From: Bacteroidaceae bacterium | GTDB taxonomy: Bacteria; Bacteroidota; Bacteroidia; Bacteroidales; Bacteroidaceae | DNA: 45,898 nt | Assembly: GCA_017469685.1 (NCBI GenBank) | Contig: JAFUFW010000004.1 | Coordinates: 1-45,898, forward strand | Direction of reading: 5' to 3' | Shown: positions 33,619 to 41,535 of the stretch, one piece after another | Position numbering within the stretch: position 1 is the stretch's first letter | Layout: each line of letters begins with the position of its first letter | Notes under the pieces: model-generated | The model's database searches: none | Told to the model about the DNA's origin: nothing | The model's input: only the letters and a program-made list of their open reading frames with translations | Program-made: the position numbers and the translations under genes

Positions 33619-34563
33619 CTACAGAATCCTCACGCTCTGATGGCGGTTCTTGCCTTTCTTGAAGAGGTTGAGGTCGGTGGTGTAGCCCAGACTTACTTCA
33701 TGAGTGCCCTGCAAGGCTCCGACGCCCGAAGTGTAGATCTCGTAGGCGTAGCCGAGCTGCACGCCGTGGAAGTCACCTCCGATGAGCACTGTCGTGGATA
33801 TTGTCGGGCTGTAGCCCAAGCCGAAATACATCTTTCCTTTGGGTCCGTTGTAGGCCAGACGCGCCGTGACGTCGCCTCGCCAGGCGGTAAGATCGGTGCG
33901 CAGGATAGCAGAGGTGTGCACTTTTAATAACGGATTTTTTAGCCGAATATTGTATCCGCCTGTCAAATAATACGTTCGAGGCACCTCAAATTCATTCGCT
34001 TTGCTGTCGCCGAGCGTCACAGTAGGTTGCAACAAATGCAGCCCTGAGAAGCCCACATACCACTCACGGCCATCGTAGCGCAGACCTCCCTCAACGTCGA
34101 AGCTCGTGCCGTTGACTTCCGAAGAGGGGAAAGCCGGATCGCCGGAGTCAATCACGTCGAGACCTGTGCCGTCGAAAGTCTCGGCGAGCAGCGCGCCGCG
34201 TGCTCCCACGCTGAAGCGTCCGCCCCACAGCTTCAGGTGCAGAGCGTACTCTATGTTGAACTTCTTATGCTCGAACAGACCAATCTTATCGTTGACGAAA
34301 CCAGCCCCAACACCATGTGCACGGCTAATCATCCACAGTGGCAGGTCGGCTGTGACGACCATCGTCTGAGGTGCATGCGTGTAGCCCATCATCTGCAATG
34401 CGTAGCCTCCCTGCACGTTGATCTGCTCCAAGAGACCGGCAGCGGCTGGATTATACAGCGACTGCAGCGCCCAATAGTGGTTGAACGCCGGATCATACTG
34501 CGCCGATGCCTGCTTGCCAAAGGCTAACAGGACCGCCAGACATAAGGCTTTATGACATCTCAT
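33619..34563 (-). CDS. PorP/SprF family outer-membrane protein
   Basis: A 314-residue exported protein with a signal peptide (LAFGKQASAQ) followed by the start typical of the family, YDPAFNHYWALQSLYNPAAAG. Many beta strands follow (LPLWMISRAHGVGAGFVND, YALHLKLWGGRFSVGARGAL). PorP/SprF proteins bind the type IX machinery to the outer membrane or help attach exported proteins. It is the first gene of the porP-gldK-L-M-N series and has a TAnnTTTG box about 105 bases upstream. Confidence 0.92.
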   Translation of the reverse strand: MRCHKALCLAVLLAFGKQASAQYDPAFNHYWALQSLYNPAAAGLLEQINVQGGYALQMMGYTHAPQTMVVTADLPLWMISRAHGVGAGFVNDKIGLFEHKKFNIEYALHLKLWGGRFSVGARGALLAETFDGTGLDVIDSGDPAFPSSEVNGTSFDVEGGLRYDGREWYVGFSGLHLLQPTVTLGDSKANEFEVPRTYYLTGGYNIRLKNPLLKVHTSAILRTDLTAWRGDVTARLAYNGPKGKMYFGLGYSPTISTTVLIGGDFHGVQLGYAYEIYTSGVGALQGTHEVSLGYTTDLNLFKKGKNRHQSVRIL

Positions 34564-34671
34564 AGAGTCAACGCTAAAGAGGGCTTATTGCTCGTCATCG
34601 AGCTTCCGTTAGCCATTTTAATAACGGAACAAATGGGGCTGTTATTGCCCGCAACGACCTCTTTTCCGCGG

Positions 34672-34679
34672 CAAAGTTA
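34672..34679 (-). promoter_or_regulatory. Promoter -7 box of the T9SS unit
   Basis: TAACTTTG on the minus strand, a full TAnnTTTG match followed by CCGC. No clear -33 TTTG at the usual distance. The leader to the porP ATG is about 105 bases. Confidence 0.55.
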
Positions 34680-34787
34680 CTATTTTTCTGAAATATCCGT
34701 TCGCTTTTTGCTGTTTTTTTGCAAAAAGACTATAAATATGTACGCACACGCTCGTACGAAGCTGAATACTACGCCTGAGAGGAATGA

Positions 34788-35426
34788 TTATAGCTTGCGG
34801 ATGATGGTGAGGCCGTCGCGCAGGGGCAGAATGACACGCTCCACGCGGGAGTCGGCAGCCACGAGGTCGTTGAAGGCCTTGATGCCTTGCGTCTGGGCAT
34901 CCTTGCCGGCAGTCTGGTGTACGGCATCTGTGTCGACGACGTGCCCATCCCACAATGTATTGTCGGCAAGGATGAAAGCGCCGGGATGCACAATGGGCAT
35001 GACGGCGTTGTAATAGTCAGTATAATGACGCTTATCGGCATCGATAAAGACGAAGTCGAAGGTGCCTAACGTCGGCAGTAGGTCGAGAGCATCGCCGATA
35101 TGAAAATATATCTTTTTGGCCCAGGGTGAGCCTTCGAGCCAAGGCCGAGTGAAATCCTCCTGCTCGTCGTTGATCTCTATTGTGTGCAGTTCGGCGCCGT
35201 CGGGCAGGGCACTGGCCATGCAGAGTGTGCTGTAGCCTGTGAAAGTGCCTATCTCGAGAACACGTTGTGGCCGCGCCATGTGGACCAGCATCTTCAGCAG
35301 GCGCCCCTGCAAGTGACCGCTGGCCATGCGCGGGTAGTTGAGATGCAGGTTCGTGGCTCGCCAGAGCCTATGCAGATATTCAGGCTCGGGGTCGATGTGA
35401 GCGAGGATGTAATCGTCGAGCGTCAT
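34788..35426 (-). CDS. SAM-dependent O-methyltransferase (catechol O-methyltransferase-like)
   Basis: A 212-residue class I methyltransferase of the COMT/CCoAOMT-like family. Seen: VLEIGTFTGYSTLCMA (SAM loop), LHTIEINDEQED (acid after strand 2), FHIGDALDLLPTL, and the metal-site acid in DFVFIDADKRHYTDYY, followed by ILADNTLWDGHVVD. The substrate is unknown. The ATG at 35426 overlaps the aroQ stop by four bases; a longer frame would run back into aroQ and is rejected. It is cytoplasmic and probably translated with aroQ. Confidence 0.88.
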   Translation of the reverse strand: MTLDDYILAHIDPEPEYLHRLWRATNLHLNYPRMASGHLQGRLLKMLVHMARPQRVLEIGTFTGYSTLCMASALPDGAELHTIEINDEQEDFTRPWLEGSPWAKKIYFHIGDALDLLPTLGTFDFVFIDADKRHYTDYYNAVMPIVHPGAFILADNTLWDGHVVDTDAVHQTAGKDAQTQGIKAFNDLVAADSRVERVILPLRDGLTIIRKL

Positions 35427-35839
35427 GCCAGCAGAGCTTCGAGGGCCAGTCTGTAGCTGTCGAGACCGAAGCCGCAGATGACGCCGCGGCAAGCGGCGCT
35501 GATGAGGCTGTGGTGGCGGAAGGGTTCGCGCTGGTGAACGTTGGAGATATGCACCTCTACCGTGGGTGCCGTCACAGCCTTGATGGCATCGTGCAGCGCT
35601 ACGCTGGTGTGGGTATAGGCGGCGGCGTTGAGGACGATGCCGTCGGCTTCAAAACCTACGTCGTGGATGCGTTCAATGAGGTCGCCCTCATGGTTGCTCT
35701 GGAAATAGCCAATCTCCACGTCGGGATAACGTTTGCGTAGCTCGTCAAGGTAGTCCTCGAAGGAGCGGCGACCGTAGATGTCGGGTTCGCGCAGGCCCAG
35801 CAGATTGAGGTTTGGGCCGTTGATTATTTCAATTCTCAT
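35423..35839 (-). CDS. aroQ: 3-dehydroquinate dehydratase, type II
   Basis: A 138-residue dodecameric type II dehydroquinase of the shikimate pathway that forms 3-dehydroshikimate. Seen: INGPNLNLLGLREPDIYG with the catalytic Tyr in its loop, FQSNHEGDLIERIH, NAAAYTHTSVALHDAI and EVHISNVHQREPFRHHS with the active-site His. Length is standard. It sits between a polyprenyl synthase gene and the methyltransferase gene, with an ATGA overlap to the latter. Confidence 0.95.
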   Translation of the reverse strand: MRIEIINGPNLNLLGLREPDIYGRRSFEDYLDELRKRYPDVEIGYFQSNHEGDLIERIHDVGFEADGIVLNAAAYTHTSVALHDAIKAVTAPTVEVHISNVHQREPFRHHSLISAACRGVICGFGLDSYRLALEALLA

Positions 35840-35884
35840 AACTCAATATCTCATTTTTCATTCTTCAATCCTCAATCTTCAATC

Positions 35885-36853
35885 TTACTTTTCCCTCTTC
35901 ACCACGTAGTCGAGATACATGCCGAGGGCTTCTGCCACGGCACCGTCGCGGAGGCCGGTGAGCAGATCAAGGGCTTCGGTGCGCAGGCGTTGCATCTCGC
36001 TCTCTGCATATTCCAGACCTCCGCCAGCGATGGTGAAGTCTACGAGTTCCTGCACCTCTAACTTCGAGGCTTCGCGTGTACGAACGCGGATAGCCAGGCG
36101 GTAGTAGCGAGCGTCAGTGGTGGTGTTCAGGGCGTAAATCACGGGCAACGTCAGCTTGCCTTCGTGCATGTCGTTGCCTTTGGGCTTTCCGGCATCGATG
36201 TTCTCGTCAAAGTCGAAGATGTCGTCGCGGAGCTGGAAGCAGAGGCCTACGATGTGGCCGAAGCGCTCGAGAGAGGCTGCACGCTCCGGGCCAGCACCCC
36301 CGAGGCGTGCGCCGAGGAAGGCGCAGGTTGAGAAGAGGGCGGCAGTCTTCTTGGAGATGACTTCGTAGTAGTCCTGCTCACTGAAAATGGTGCTCTGAGT
36401 GTTGTTCAGCTGCAGCAGCTCGCCGTCGGCCAGCGTCTGCCCAAGCCACGCCATACGGTCGACAGCTTCGAGCGAATGAGTCATCGCCACTTCAGAGAGC
36501 GCCTTCGAGGTAATGAAGTCGCCCACGAGCACGGCAGCCTTATTGTCGAAAAGAGCATTCACAGAGCGCTGGCCGCGCCGCATATTGCTCTCGTCGACGA
36601 CATCGTCGTGCACGAGGCTCGCCGTGTGCAGCATCTCGAGACCGGCGGCAGCGTGCAGGGCCTCGTCGGTTACGGCCCCTCCCTCGCGGGCGCACAGCAG
36701 CAACAGCGTGGGGCGCATCATTTTGCCCAGGCGTCGCGTCAGGTGGTTGAGGGCTGCCGAGAGCAGCGGGTTGTTGGCCTGAAGGGCAGAGCGGAACACG
36801 CCCTTGTACCGACTGAGGTCGTCGGCTATGGGTTGTTGTATCTTCTCTAACAT
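35885..36853 (-). CDS. Polyprenyl diphosphate synthase
   Basis: Long-chain trans-prenyltransferase that builds the polyprenyl tail of menaquinone from isopentenyl diphosphate. The first aspartate motif lies in HDDVVDESNMRRG and the second in LRDDIFDFDEN; KKTAALFSTCAFLG and GKLTLPVIYAL are also typical. At 322 residues it fits IspB/octaprenyl-type enzymes. The start is ATG at 36853, because the TTG at 36865 falls inside the -7 box (36863-36870). That leaves only nine bases between box and start, so the transcript is nearly leaderless. It is divergent from the radical SAM gene. Confidence 0.92.
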   Translation of the reverse strand: MLEKIQQPIADDLSRYKGVFRSALQANNPLLSAALNHLTRRLGKMMRPTLLLLCAREGGAVTDEALHAAAGLEMLHTASLVHDDVVDESNMRRGQRSVNALFDNKAAVLVGDFITSKALSEVAMTHSLEAVDRMAWLGQTLADGELLQLNNTQSTIFSEQDYYEVISKKTAALFSTCAFLGARLGGAGPERAASLERFGHIVGLCFQLRDDIFDFDENIDAGKPKGNDMHEGKLTLPVIYALNTTTDARYYRLAIRVRTREASKLEVQELVDFTIAGGGLEYAESEMQRLRTEALDLLTGLRDGAVAEALGMYLDYVVKREK

Positions 36854-36862
36854 AATTAATCG

Positions 36863-36903
36863 CAAAGGTAGTAAAAGATTATAGATTAGGGATTAGAGAT
36901 TAG
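36863..36903 (-). promoter_or_regulatory. Promoter of the polyprenyl synthase gene with CCTAATC repeats
   Basis: Read on the minus strand: CTAATCTCTAATCCCTAATC, then TATAATC, TTTTAC, TACCTTTG (36863-36870). Nine bases separate the -7 box from the ATG. Confidence 0.75.
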
Positions 36904-36984
36904 TTTTTTTTCCATTTCGTCTCGCTTTTTTCTGGCTTTTTCTGTCTTTCACTTCAAAAAAACTCTAATCTCTAATCCCTAATC
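36884..36984. repeat. Inverted repeat between divergent promoters
   Basis: The left arm GATTAGGGATTAGAGATTAG plus seven T (36884-36910) is complementary to the right arm seven A plus CTCTAATCTCTAATCCCTAATC (36956-36984) apart from a two-base insertion. Each arm is the repeat tract of one of two divergent promoters. Confidence 0.75.
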
Positions 36985-37005
36985 CCTAATCTTTTCTTAC
37001 TTTTG
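36963..37005 (+). promoter_or_regulatory. Promoter of the radical SAM gene with CCCTAATC repeats
   Basis: CTCTAATCTCTAATCCCTAATCCCTAATC, TTTTCT, then TACTTTTG (36998-37005). The ATG at 37014 comes eight bases later, so the mRNA is nearly or fully leaderless. Confidence 0.75.
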
Positions 37006-37013
37006 CCTCCGTT

Positions 37014-37796
37014 ATGAGCGACACAGTAATCTACCCCTCCCCTATCTTTGGCCCCGTGCATAGCCGCCGCCTTGGTCTCTCGCTCGGCATCAACCTCATG
37101 CCGGCCGACGGAAAGGTGTGTACCTTCGACTGCATCTACTGCGAGTGCGGCCTCAATGCCGAACGCCGACCGCGACAGCGCCGCCCGTCGCGCGAAGCCG
37201 TGGTCACCGCCCTGGAAGCTCAGCTGCAGAAGATGACGGCAGAAGGCGCCGTGCCAGACGTCCTCACCTTCGCAGGCAATGGCGAACCCACGCTGCACCC
37301 CGACTTCCCAGCTATTATCGAGGACACCATTGTGCTGCGCGACCGCTACTGCCCCGCCGCCCGCATCAGCGTCCTCTCCAACGCCACGCAGGTAGTGCGC
37401 CCAGAGGTGCACGCCGCCCTCATGCGCGTGGACAATAATATACAAAAGCTCGACACTATAGATAAGGATTATATCCGCCGCGTAGACCGCCCGACGGGGC
37501 ACTACGACCTCGACACCATAATCCGTGCCCTCGAAGACTTCCGCGGCCACGTCATCATCCAGACGATGTTCATGCGCGGAACGGATGCCGACGGCGCCGA
37601 CGTCTGCAACACCTCTGACGTCTACGTCCGCCCCTGGCTCAATGTCCTCCAGCGCATACGCCCAGAGAGCGTGATGATCTACACCGTAGACCGAAAAACG
37701 CCCATTTCATCGATCGGGAAGGCTTTGCCAGCCGAGCTCGACGCTATCGCCGACCGCGTGCGTCGAGCAGGTCTGGAATGCTCCGTAGCTTATTGA
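37014..37796 (+). CDS. Radical SAM protein (COG0731-like)
   Basis: A 260-residue radical SAM enzyme. The cluster-binding motif is CTFDCIYC (Cys-x3-Cys-x2-Cys), and FAGNGEPTLHPDF is the SAM-contacting GEPT-type segment. The N-terminal YPSPIFGPVHSRRLGLSLGINLMP and the overall layout match the family annotated as Fe-S oxidoreductase or wybutosine-synthesis-like; the reaction in bacteria is not known. A small plus-strand unit with a near-leaderless promoter. Copy 5 of the 20-base motif lies near its 3' end. Confidence 0.9.
   Translation: MSDTVIYPSPIFGPVHSRRLGLSLGINLMPADGKVCTFDCIYCECGLNAERRPRQRRPSREAVVTALEAQLQKMTAEGAVPDVLTFAGNGEPTLHPDFPAIIEDTIVLRDRYCPAARISVLSNATQVVRPEVHAALMRVDNNIQKLDTIDKDYIRRVDRPTGHYDLDTIIRALEDFRGHVIIQTMFMRGTDADGADVCNTSDVYVRPWLNVLQRIRPESVMIYTVDRKTPISSIGKALPAELDAIADRVRRAGLECSVAY
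37694..37713 (+). repeat. 20-base motif copy 5 (inside the radical SAM gene)
   Basis: AAAAACGCCCATTTCATCGA, identical to the consensus. Here it encodes K-T-P-I-S-S-I, a frame different from copies 3 and 4. Confidence 0.7.
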
Positions 37797-37959
37797 TTTT
37801 CCGGTTATCCAGTCTTTGGCTTTCAGTTTCTCAGCGGGGATAGTACCAATATAATAGTCCTCCGTGATTGGATTTCCGTATTCATCTTCTTCACCCAAGC
37901 ACTCTGAGCTCCTGCCACAATGAGGCAGAGCATCGTTAATAGGAACCTAAGTTATTCAT
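37797..37959 (-). pseudogene. Decayed exported-protein remnant
   Basis: Downstream of a TATATTTG box (37989-37996) the minus strand has ATGAATAACTTAGG, then a signal-peptide-like stretch in another frame (FLLTMLCLIVAGAQSA), then an acidic segment in a third frame (LGEEDEYGNPITEDYYIGTI and on to KDWITGK) that runs into the antisense of the radical SAM gene. No single frame joins them; two single-base shifts would. The upstream region resembles that of the SpeB-like protease gene. Probably the 5' remnant of a secreted-protein gene. The rest of the spacer up to 38114 holds its promoter, a conserved upstream element and a terminator. Confidence 0.4.
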
Positions 37960-37988
37960 AATGATGTTGTTTTACTACTATCCGGCGG

Positions 37989-38040
37989 CAAATATAACTA
38001 TTATCTCAAAAACATATTTGTCTATTTTTTAACAAAATGA
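37989..38040 (-). promoter_or_regulatory. Promoter and upstream element of the decayed remnant
   Basis: TATATTTG (37989-37996) follows, on the minus strand, the A/T-rich element at 38014-38040 (TCATTTTGTTAAAAAATAGA and on). The same element lies upstream of the SpeB-like protease gene at 41564-41587. Confidence 0.5.
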
Positions 38041-38052
38041 AGGGGGCACACG

Positions 38053-38083
38053 AAAAAAGCCGCAGGCACGAGTGCTTGCGGCT
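38053..38083 (-). terminator. Rho-independent terminator of the ATPase gene
   Basis: On the minus strand AGCCGCAAGCA pairs with TGCCTGCGGCT around a four-base loop (one G-T pair), then TTTTTTC follows. It lies about 30 bases after the ATPase stop. Nearly identical in sequence to the terminator at 39327-39357. Confidence 0.85.
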
Positions 38084-38114
38084 GAAGTCTGTTTTGAAAA
38101 AAAATATTATTCTC

Positions 38115-39242
38115 TTATCTCTTTTCTATCCAGAGTTGGAAGAAGCGATCGTAGACATAATAAGTGTTCTCATTCTGCGCCACAAAATCCTTCTCCATCA
38201 ATCCTCTGACAGCAGAGACGACAGAACTCGTTGAAGGAAGATTGTATTTGCGGACAAACTTACCTCCCGAGATGCTTTTCGCCTGTCCCTCTGCAGCGAT
38301 AGCCAGAAAAACGTTACGCTGCTTCTCTGGCATCTGTCGGAGCAGTTCTTCGTAATAGGTAGAAGACAACTGAAGATAGGTGTCTATAGCCCTGTCAATC
38401 ATCTCAATGGTACACCTCTCACCTTTTGGCGTGAGCATATAGAGCATATTCATAATACGTTGCACATTAGCAGTGATACCCTCAAAGCGCTGGTAGACAG
38501 ACGCTACGACATCATAGGTTATTCGGCGCCCACCATTCTTGGCAAACTGTGGCTCGGCAAACTCCCAGTAATGATCCAAGGGTATCAAGCCAAGGCTCAT
38601 AGGAACAACAGACTGGTAGAAAGGACGTGATGGGGAAAGAAACATCTCGCTCATCAGGTGGCGCTGTGAGCCTGCAAAGATAAAGTTGGCATTAGGGCAC
38701 TGCTGGATCTGGGTGCGCAGGGCGGCTTCTACGTTTTTGTCGTCGTTGTAATAAAGGATCTGCTGAAACTCATCAATAGCTACCAAGCAATGTTTGTCTG
38801 CTGTGCGCAAATAGGCAAAAATCTCATCGAGTGTAGTCTGCGGAGGGACCATCGCCCCAACACCCAGCCCCCACACAGGGTAGCCATTGATGTCGTAAGT
38901 TATTTCTGAACGCACAGATAATAGAGCATTTAGGAAACCCTCCCATACCTTGCGCCCTCTGGACTTCAACGTGTCGAGAATAGACTTGCCAAACACGTTG
39001 ACAAAATCGTGCAACGAATTTGTGGCATAAATGTCGATGAGGAAACAATAATAGTTCTCTTTGATGACCTCCTGTTGGAAGCAGTGTCGCATCAGGTCAG
39101 TCTTGCCTACGCGTCGGGGTGACATCAGCGCAATATTATTGCCATTCGTCAGCAGATTGGTGAGCATAGCAGTCTCGTTCACCCGGTCGCAAAAGTATTC
39201 AGGCCCTGCATAGCCATTGGTTACGAAAGGATTGTCAATCAT
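38115..39242 (-). CDS. AAA/STAND-like ATP-binding protein with C-terminal winged helix
   Basis: A 375-residue ATPase. Walker A is SPRRVGKTD (about 41-49) and Walker B is HCLVAIDEFQQIL (about 150-162). An arginine in FIFAGSQRHLM (about 190-200) probably serves as sensor. The C-terminal 90 residues look like a winged-helix DNA-binding domain (LPSTSSVVSAVRGLMEKDFV). Proteins of this type are common in Bacteroidales and are grouped with archaeal ATPase-like or STAND NTPases; their function is not established. It has its own promoter and terminator, so it is a single-gene unit between a protease gene and a decayed gene. Confidence 0.85.
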   Translation of the reverse strand: MIDNPFVTNGYAGPEYFCDRVNETAMLTNLLTNGNNIALMSPRRVGKTDLMRHCFQQEVIKENYYCFLIDIYATNSLHDFVNVFGKSILDTLKSRGRKVWEGFLNALLSVRSEITYDINGYPVWGLGVGAMVPPQTTLDEIFAYLRTADKHCLVAIDEFQQILYYNDDKNVEAALRTQIQQCPNANFIFAGSQRHLMSEMFLSPSRPFYQSVVPMSLGLIPLDHYWEFAEPQFAKNGGRRITYDVVASVYQRFEGITANVQRIMNMLYMLTPKGERCTIEMIDRAIDTYLQLSSTYYEELLRQMPEKQRNVFLAIAAEGQAKSISGGKFVRKYNLPSTSSVVSAVRGLMEKDFVAQNENTYYVYDRFFQLWIEKR

Positions 39243-39265
39243 ATCTTTTCCTCTTTATTTGCCTG

Positions 39266-39296
39266 CAAAGGAAACGAATTTATCATTAATATCAAA
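39266..39296 (-). promoter_or_regulatory. Promoter of the ATPase gene
   Basis: Minus strand: TTTG (39293-39296), 19 bases, TTCCTTTG (39266-39273), one change from TAnnTTTG. An ATTATC...GATAAT inverted repeat lies just upstream. The leader is about 20 bases. Confidence 0.55.
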
Positions 39297-39326
39297 AAAT
39301 AATTATCAAAAAATGATAATACACAC

Positions 39327-39357
39327 AAAAAAGCCGCAGGCAAGGGTGCCTGCGGCT
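39327..39357 (-). terminator. Rho-independent terminator of the SpeB-like protease gene
   Basis: Minus strand AGCCGCAGGCA, four-base loop, TGCCTGCGGCT (perfect 11-base stem), then TTTTTT. About 35 bases after the stop codon. Confidence 0.88.
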
Positions 39358-39393
39358 GAAGTCTGAAGTCTGCTTTGCAAAAAACTAAGAAAA

Positions 39394-41433
39394 CTACTTC
39401 TTGAGGTATTTCCTTCCGCTACTTACCACAATGCCCTTGTAGTCGCCGCTGACATGCTGTCCGCTTAGGTTATAGAGCGGTGCGGCGTCACGCGTTGCCT
39501 GCGGCTGATTTATGCCCGTGGGCAGTGTTGCGAAATAGGGCCTATAGCCTGAGTGGAACAGAACCTGGTCACCAGTTTTGTTATAATCAAGAATGAAGCA
39601 GTACTGCTTGTCTGTCTTGAACAGATGCTCGTCGAAGAGGAACGAGAAATGCTTCGTCTCGCCCGGCGCGAGGTCCACGTAATAGAAGTGAGAAACAATC
39701 CCCGGACCAGAGTAGGCATGCCCGTCCTCTTCAGGAATCCCCTCTGAGAAGATTGCCATGATCCAGCTGTTGTAGCGTTCGGAAGAGACATTCGTAATGT
39801 CAGCTTCAACGTGTAGCTTCTCATAAATGCCTACGTCATACTTCCAGTCTTCGTCCCAGTAGAAGGTATTATCAGCTTGGTTATAATACATCCCTCTTAA
39901 GCCCTCCAGTGTAAGGTCTGCCGTAAGACGCCGCTCTTCAGGCTGATTCACCACCTCCAACGTGACCTCATGAATGACGTTGTTGCCTTCCCAGTCAGAT
40001 GTGATGCGTATAGGATACGAGCCTGTCTCAGAGGGCGTGGCAATGCATACCACCAAGTCGCCAGCCTGTCCTGGCTGCACATAAGTGCCTGCGCCGCCTA
40101 TCATCCGCCCGTCCATCCAGAGGAAGAGCGCGTTCTCGAGGGTCTCGCCCTCGTTGTGGTGGTTGATCACCGCCACCGTCTTCTGGCCTGCATAGGGGTT
40201 ATAGAAATGTACGTCGTCGACAACTATCTTCCCAGGGTTATCTTCCAGGTCAATACCTGCCGGCAGCTCCTGCAAAGGCACGTCGCTGGTGGCGGGCTGA
40301 AAGCCGAACACAGCCATCTGGTAAAGGTTGTAGCCGCTGAACTCCACCTGATTAGTCTGCAGCTCGCAGTCGTTGATGACATGCAGCTTGCAGTAGAAAT
40401 TTCCAGAATAGTAGCCAATCTCTCCCGTCACGGCATGGAAATAGCCGCGGCCATCGTAGCCGTCGATGATGAAGCTGTGGTTCTGAGCCAAAGCAGCTCC
40501 TGCTGAATAAGGCACAGGCCGCCCGGCAGCCAACTCGTTGTAGACCATCTCCTCCCAGGTGGCGCGCGGATAGGCAGCAGCCCGCACCATGCGGGCGTCG
40601 CTGCTGTAGCCGAAATACTTGGCTATGCGTTCCACGTCAAACACCGAAGCAGAGCCTTTGGAAGAATATTCCATGCCGAGGGCGCAGCCAGCATACATAA
40701 GGAGCTTCTGCACTGCTTCCAGCTGTGCCGGGGTGTAGTTGCAGTCGATGTGATCTGGCGCATAATAGTCCTGCATCTGACCGTAGTCGAAACTGGTAGG
40801 TGGCAGCTCAGGCATATCGATACCCGAGAAGGTAGTGTAGGCTGGAATGGGGATTGTGGTCTGGGCGGGATACTGATAATAGTACATCAACTGAGCCAGC
40901 GTGTTGGCCACGCAACCCGGCGCGCAACGCTCCCCCGTATTGGGGTCGAGGGGGCAGCTGTGGTAGTAGGGGTCGTACTGGTTCCAGCATGTGGTTATCA
41001 ACGGGTAGATGGGTTCGCGGTCCTGCTTCTGCAGTTCGGTATCGTTGCGGGCCGTGAAGAAGGGTGCGGCTGCAGCTGCTGCCACCTCACCGTCGAGGTA
41101 GGTGAGCATATCCTTCAGCGCACCTGAGCGGTGCAGGTCGGCGAAGGAGCCGCTATCGCTATAAGCCAAAACGGCATCTGTGCGGTCGTCGGCAGAGACG
41201 ACCACGAAGCCGCCGTCCGGACCGTTGTTGAACACATATAGGTTGTCGAAGGCTGCCTCCGTCAGTTGCAGCTCTGCGCTGAAGGCTTTTGCCTTCTTTG
41301 CGCCTGACTTGCCGGAGGTTACGGAGCCAAGAAATGAAGCTGCTTTTCCCCGTGCTTCCTCAAGCCCGACGGGGTTAGCCATCAGGAGGGTGCTCACGGA
41401 GAAGCAAGCCATTAAAAGGACATGTTTTCTCAT
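39394..41433 (-). CDS. C10 (streptopain/SpeB-like) cysteine protease-family protein with T9SS-type tail
   Basis: A 679-residue exported protein. After the signal peptide (MRKHVLLMACFSVSTLLMA) comes a Spi-type prodomain (about 21-125), then the papain-fold domain with Gln152 in TTCWNQYDP, nucleophile Cys174 in GCVANTLAQLMYYYQYP and His319 in NHSFIIDGYDGRGYFH. The NWGW motif expected after YFH is replaced by AVTGEIG, so activity is uncertain. Beta-sandwich modules of about 300 residues follow, and the protein ends in LYNLSGQHV...GRKYLKK, the short T9SS-type tail. The start is ATG at 41433; the longer frame upstream adds a non-signal sequence. Own promoter and terminator. Confidence 0.85.
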   Translation of the reverse strand: MRKHVLLMACFSVSTLLMANPVGLEEARGKAASFLGSVTSGKSGAKKAKAFSAELQLTEAAFDNLYVFNNGPDGGFVVVSADDRTDAVLAYSDSGSFADLHRSGALKDMLTYLDGEVAAAAAAPFFTARNDTELQKQDREPIYPLITTCWNQYDPYYHSCPLDPNTGERCAPGCVANTLAQLMYYYQYPAQTTIPIPAYTTFSGIDMPELPPTSFDYGQMQDYYAPDHIDCNYTPAQLEAVQKLLMYAGCALGMEYSSKGSASVFDVERIAKYFGYSSDARMVRAAAYPRATWEEMVYNELAAGRPVPYSAGAALAQNHSFIIDGYDGRGYFHAVTGEIGYYSGNFYCKLHVINDCELQTNQVEFSGYNLYQMAVFGFQPATSDVPLQELPAGIDLEDNPGKIVVDDVHFYNPYAGQKTVAVINHHNEGETLENALFLWMDGRMIGGAGTYVQPGQAGDLVVCIATPSETGSYPIRITSDWEGNNVIHEVTLEVVNQPEERRLTADLTLEGLRGMYYNQADNTFYWDEDWKYDVGIYEKLHVEADITNVSSERYNSWIMAIFSEGIPEEDGHAYSGPGIVSHFYYVDLAPGETKHFSFLFDEHLFKTDKQYCFILDYNKTGDQVLFHSGYRPYFATLPTGINQPQATRDAAPLYNLSGQHVSGDYKGIVVSSGRKYLKK

Positions 41434-41535
41434 ACGCGCGTGTATAAAATAATTAATGTATGTCTGCAGTATCCAATGCCTGTCAGACATGAATGAAATA
41501 ATATATAAACTGGTTGATATGCTTTATTATTGCGG

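Noticed and set aside
22442-36991. GATTAGGG-like repeats considered as telomere-like or mobile ends
   Set aside because: They are short, imperfect and tied at fixed distance to promoters; no terminal or transposase context.
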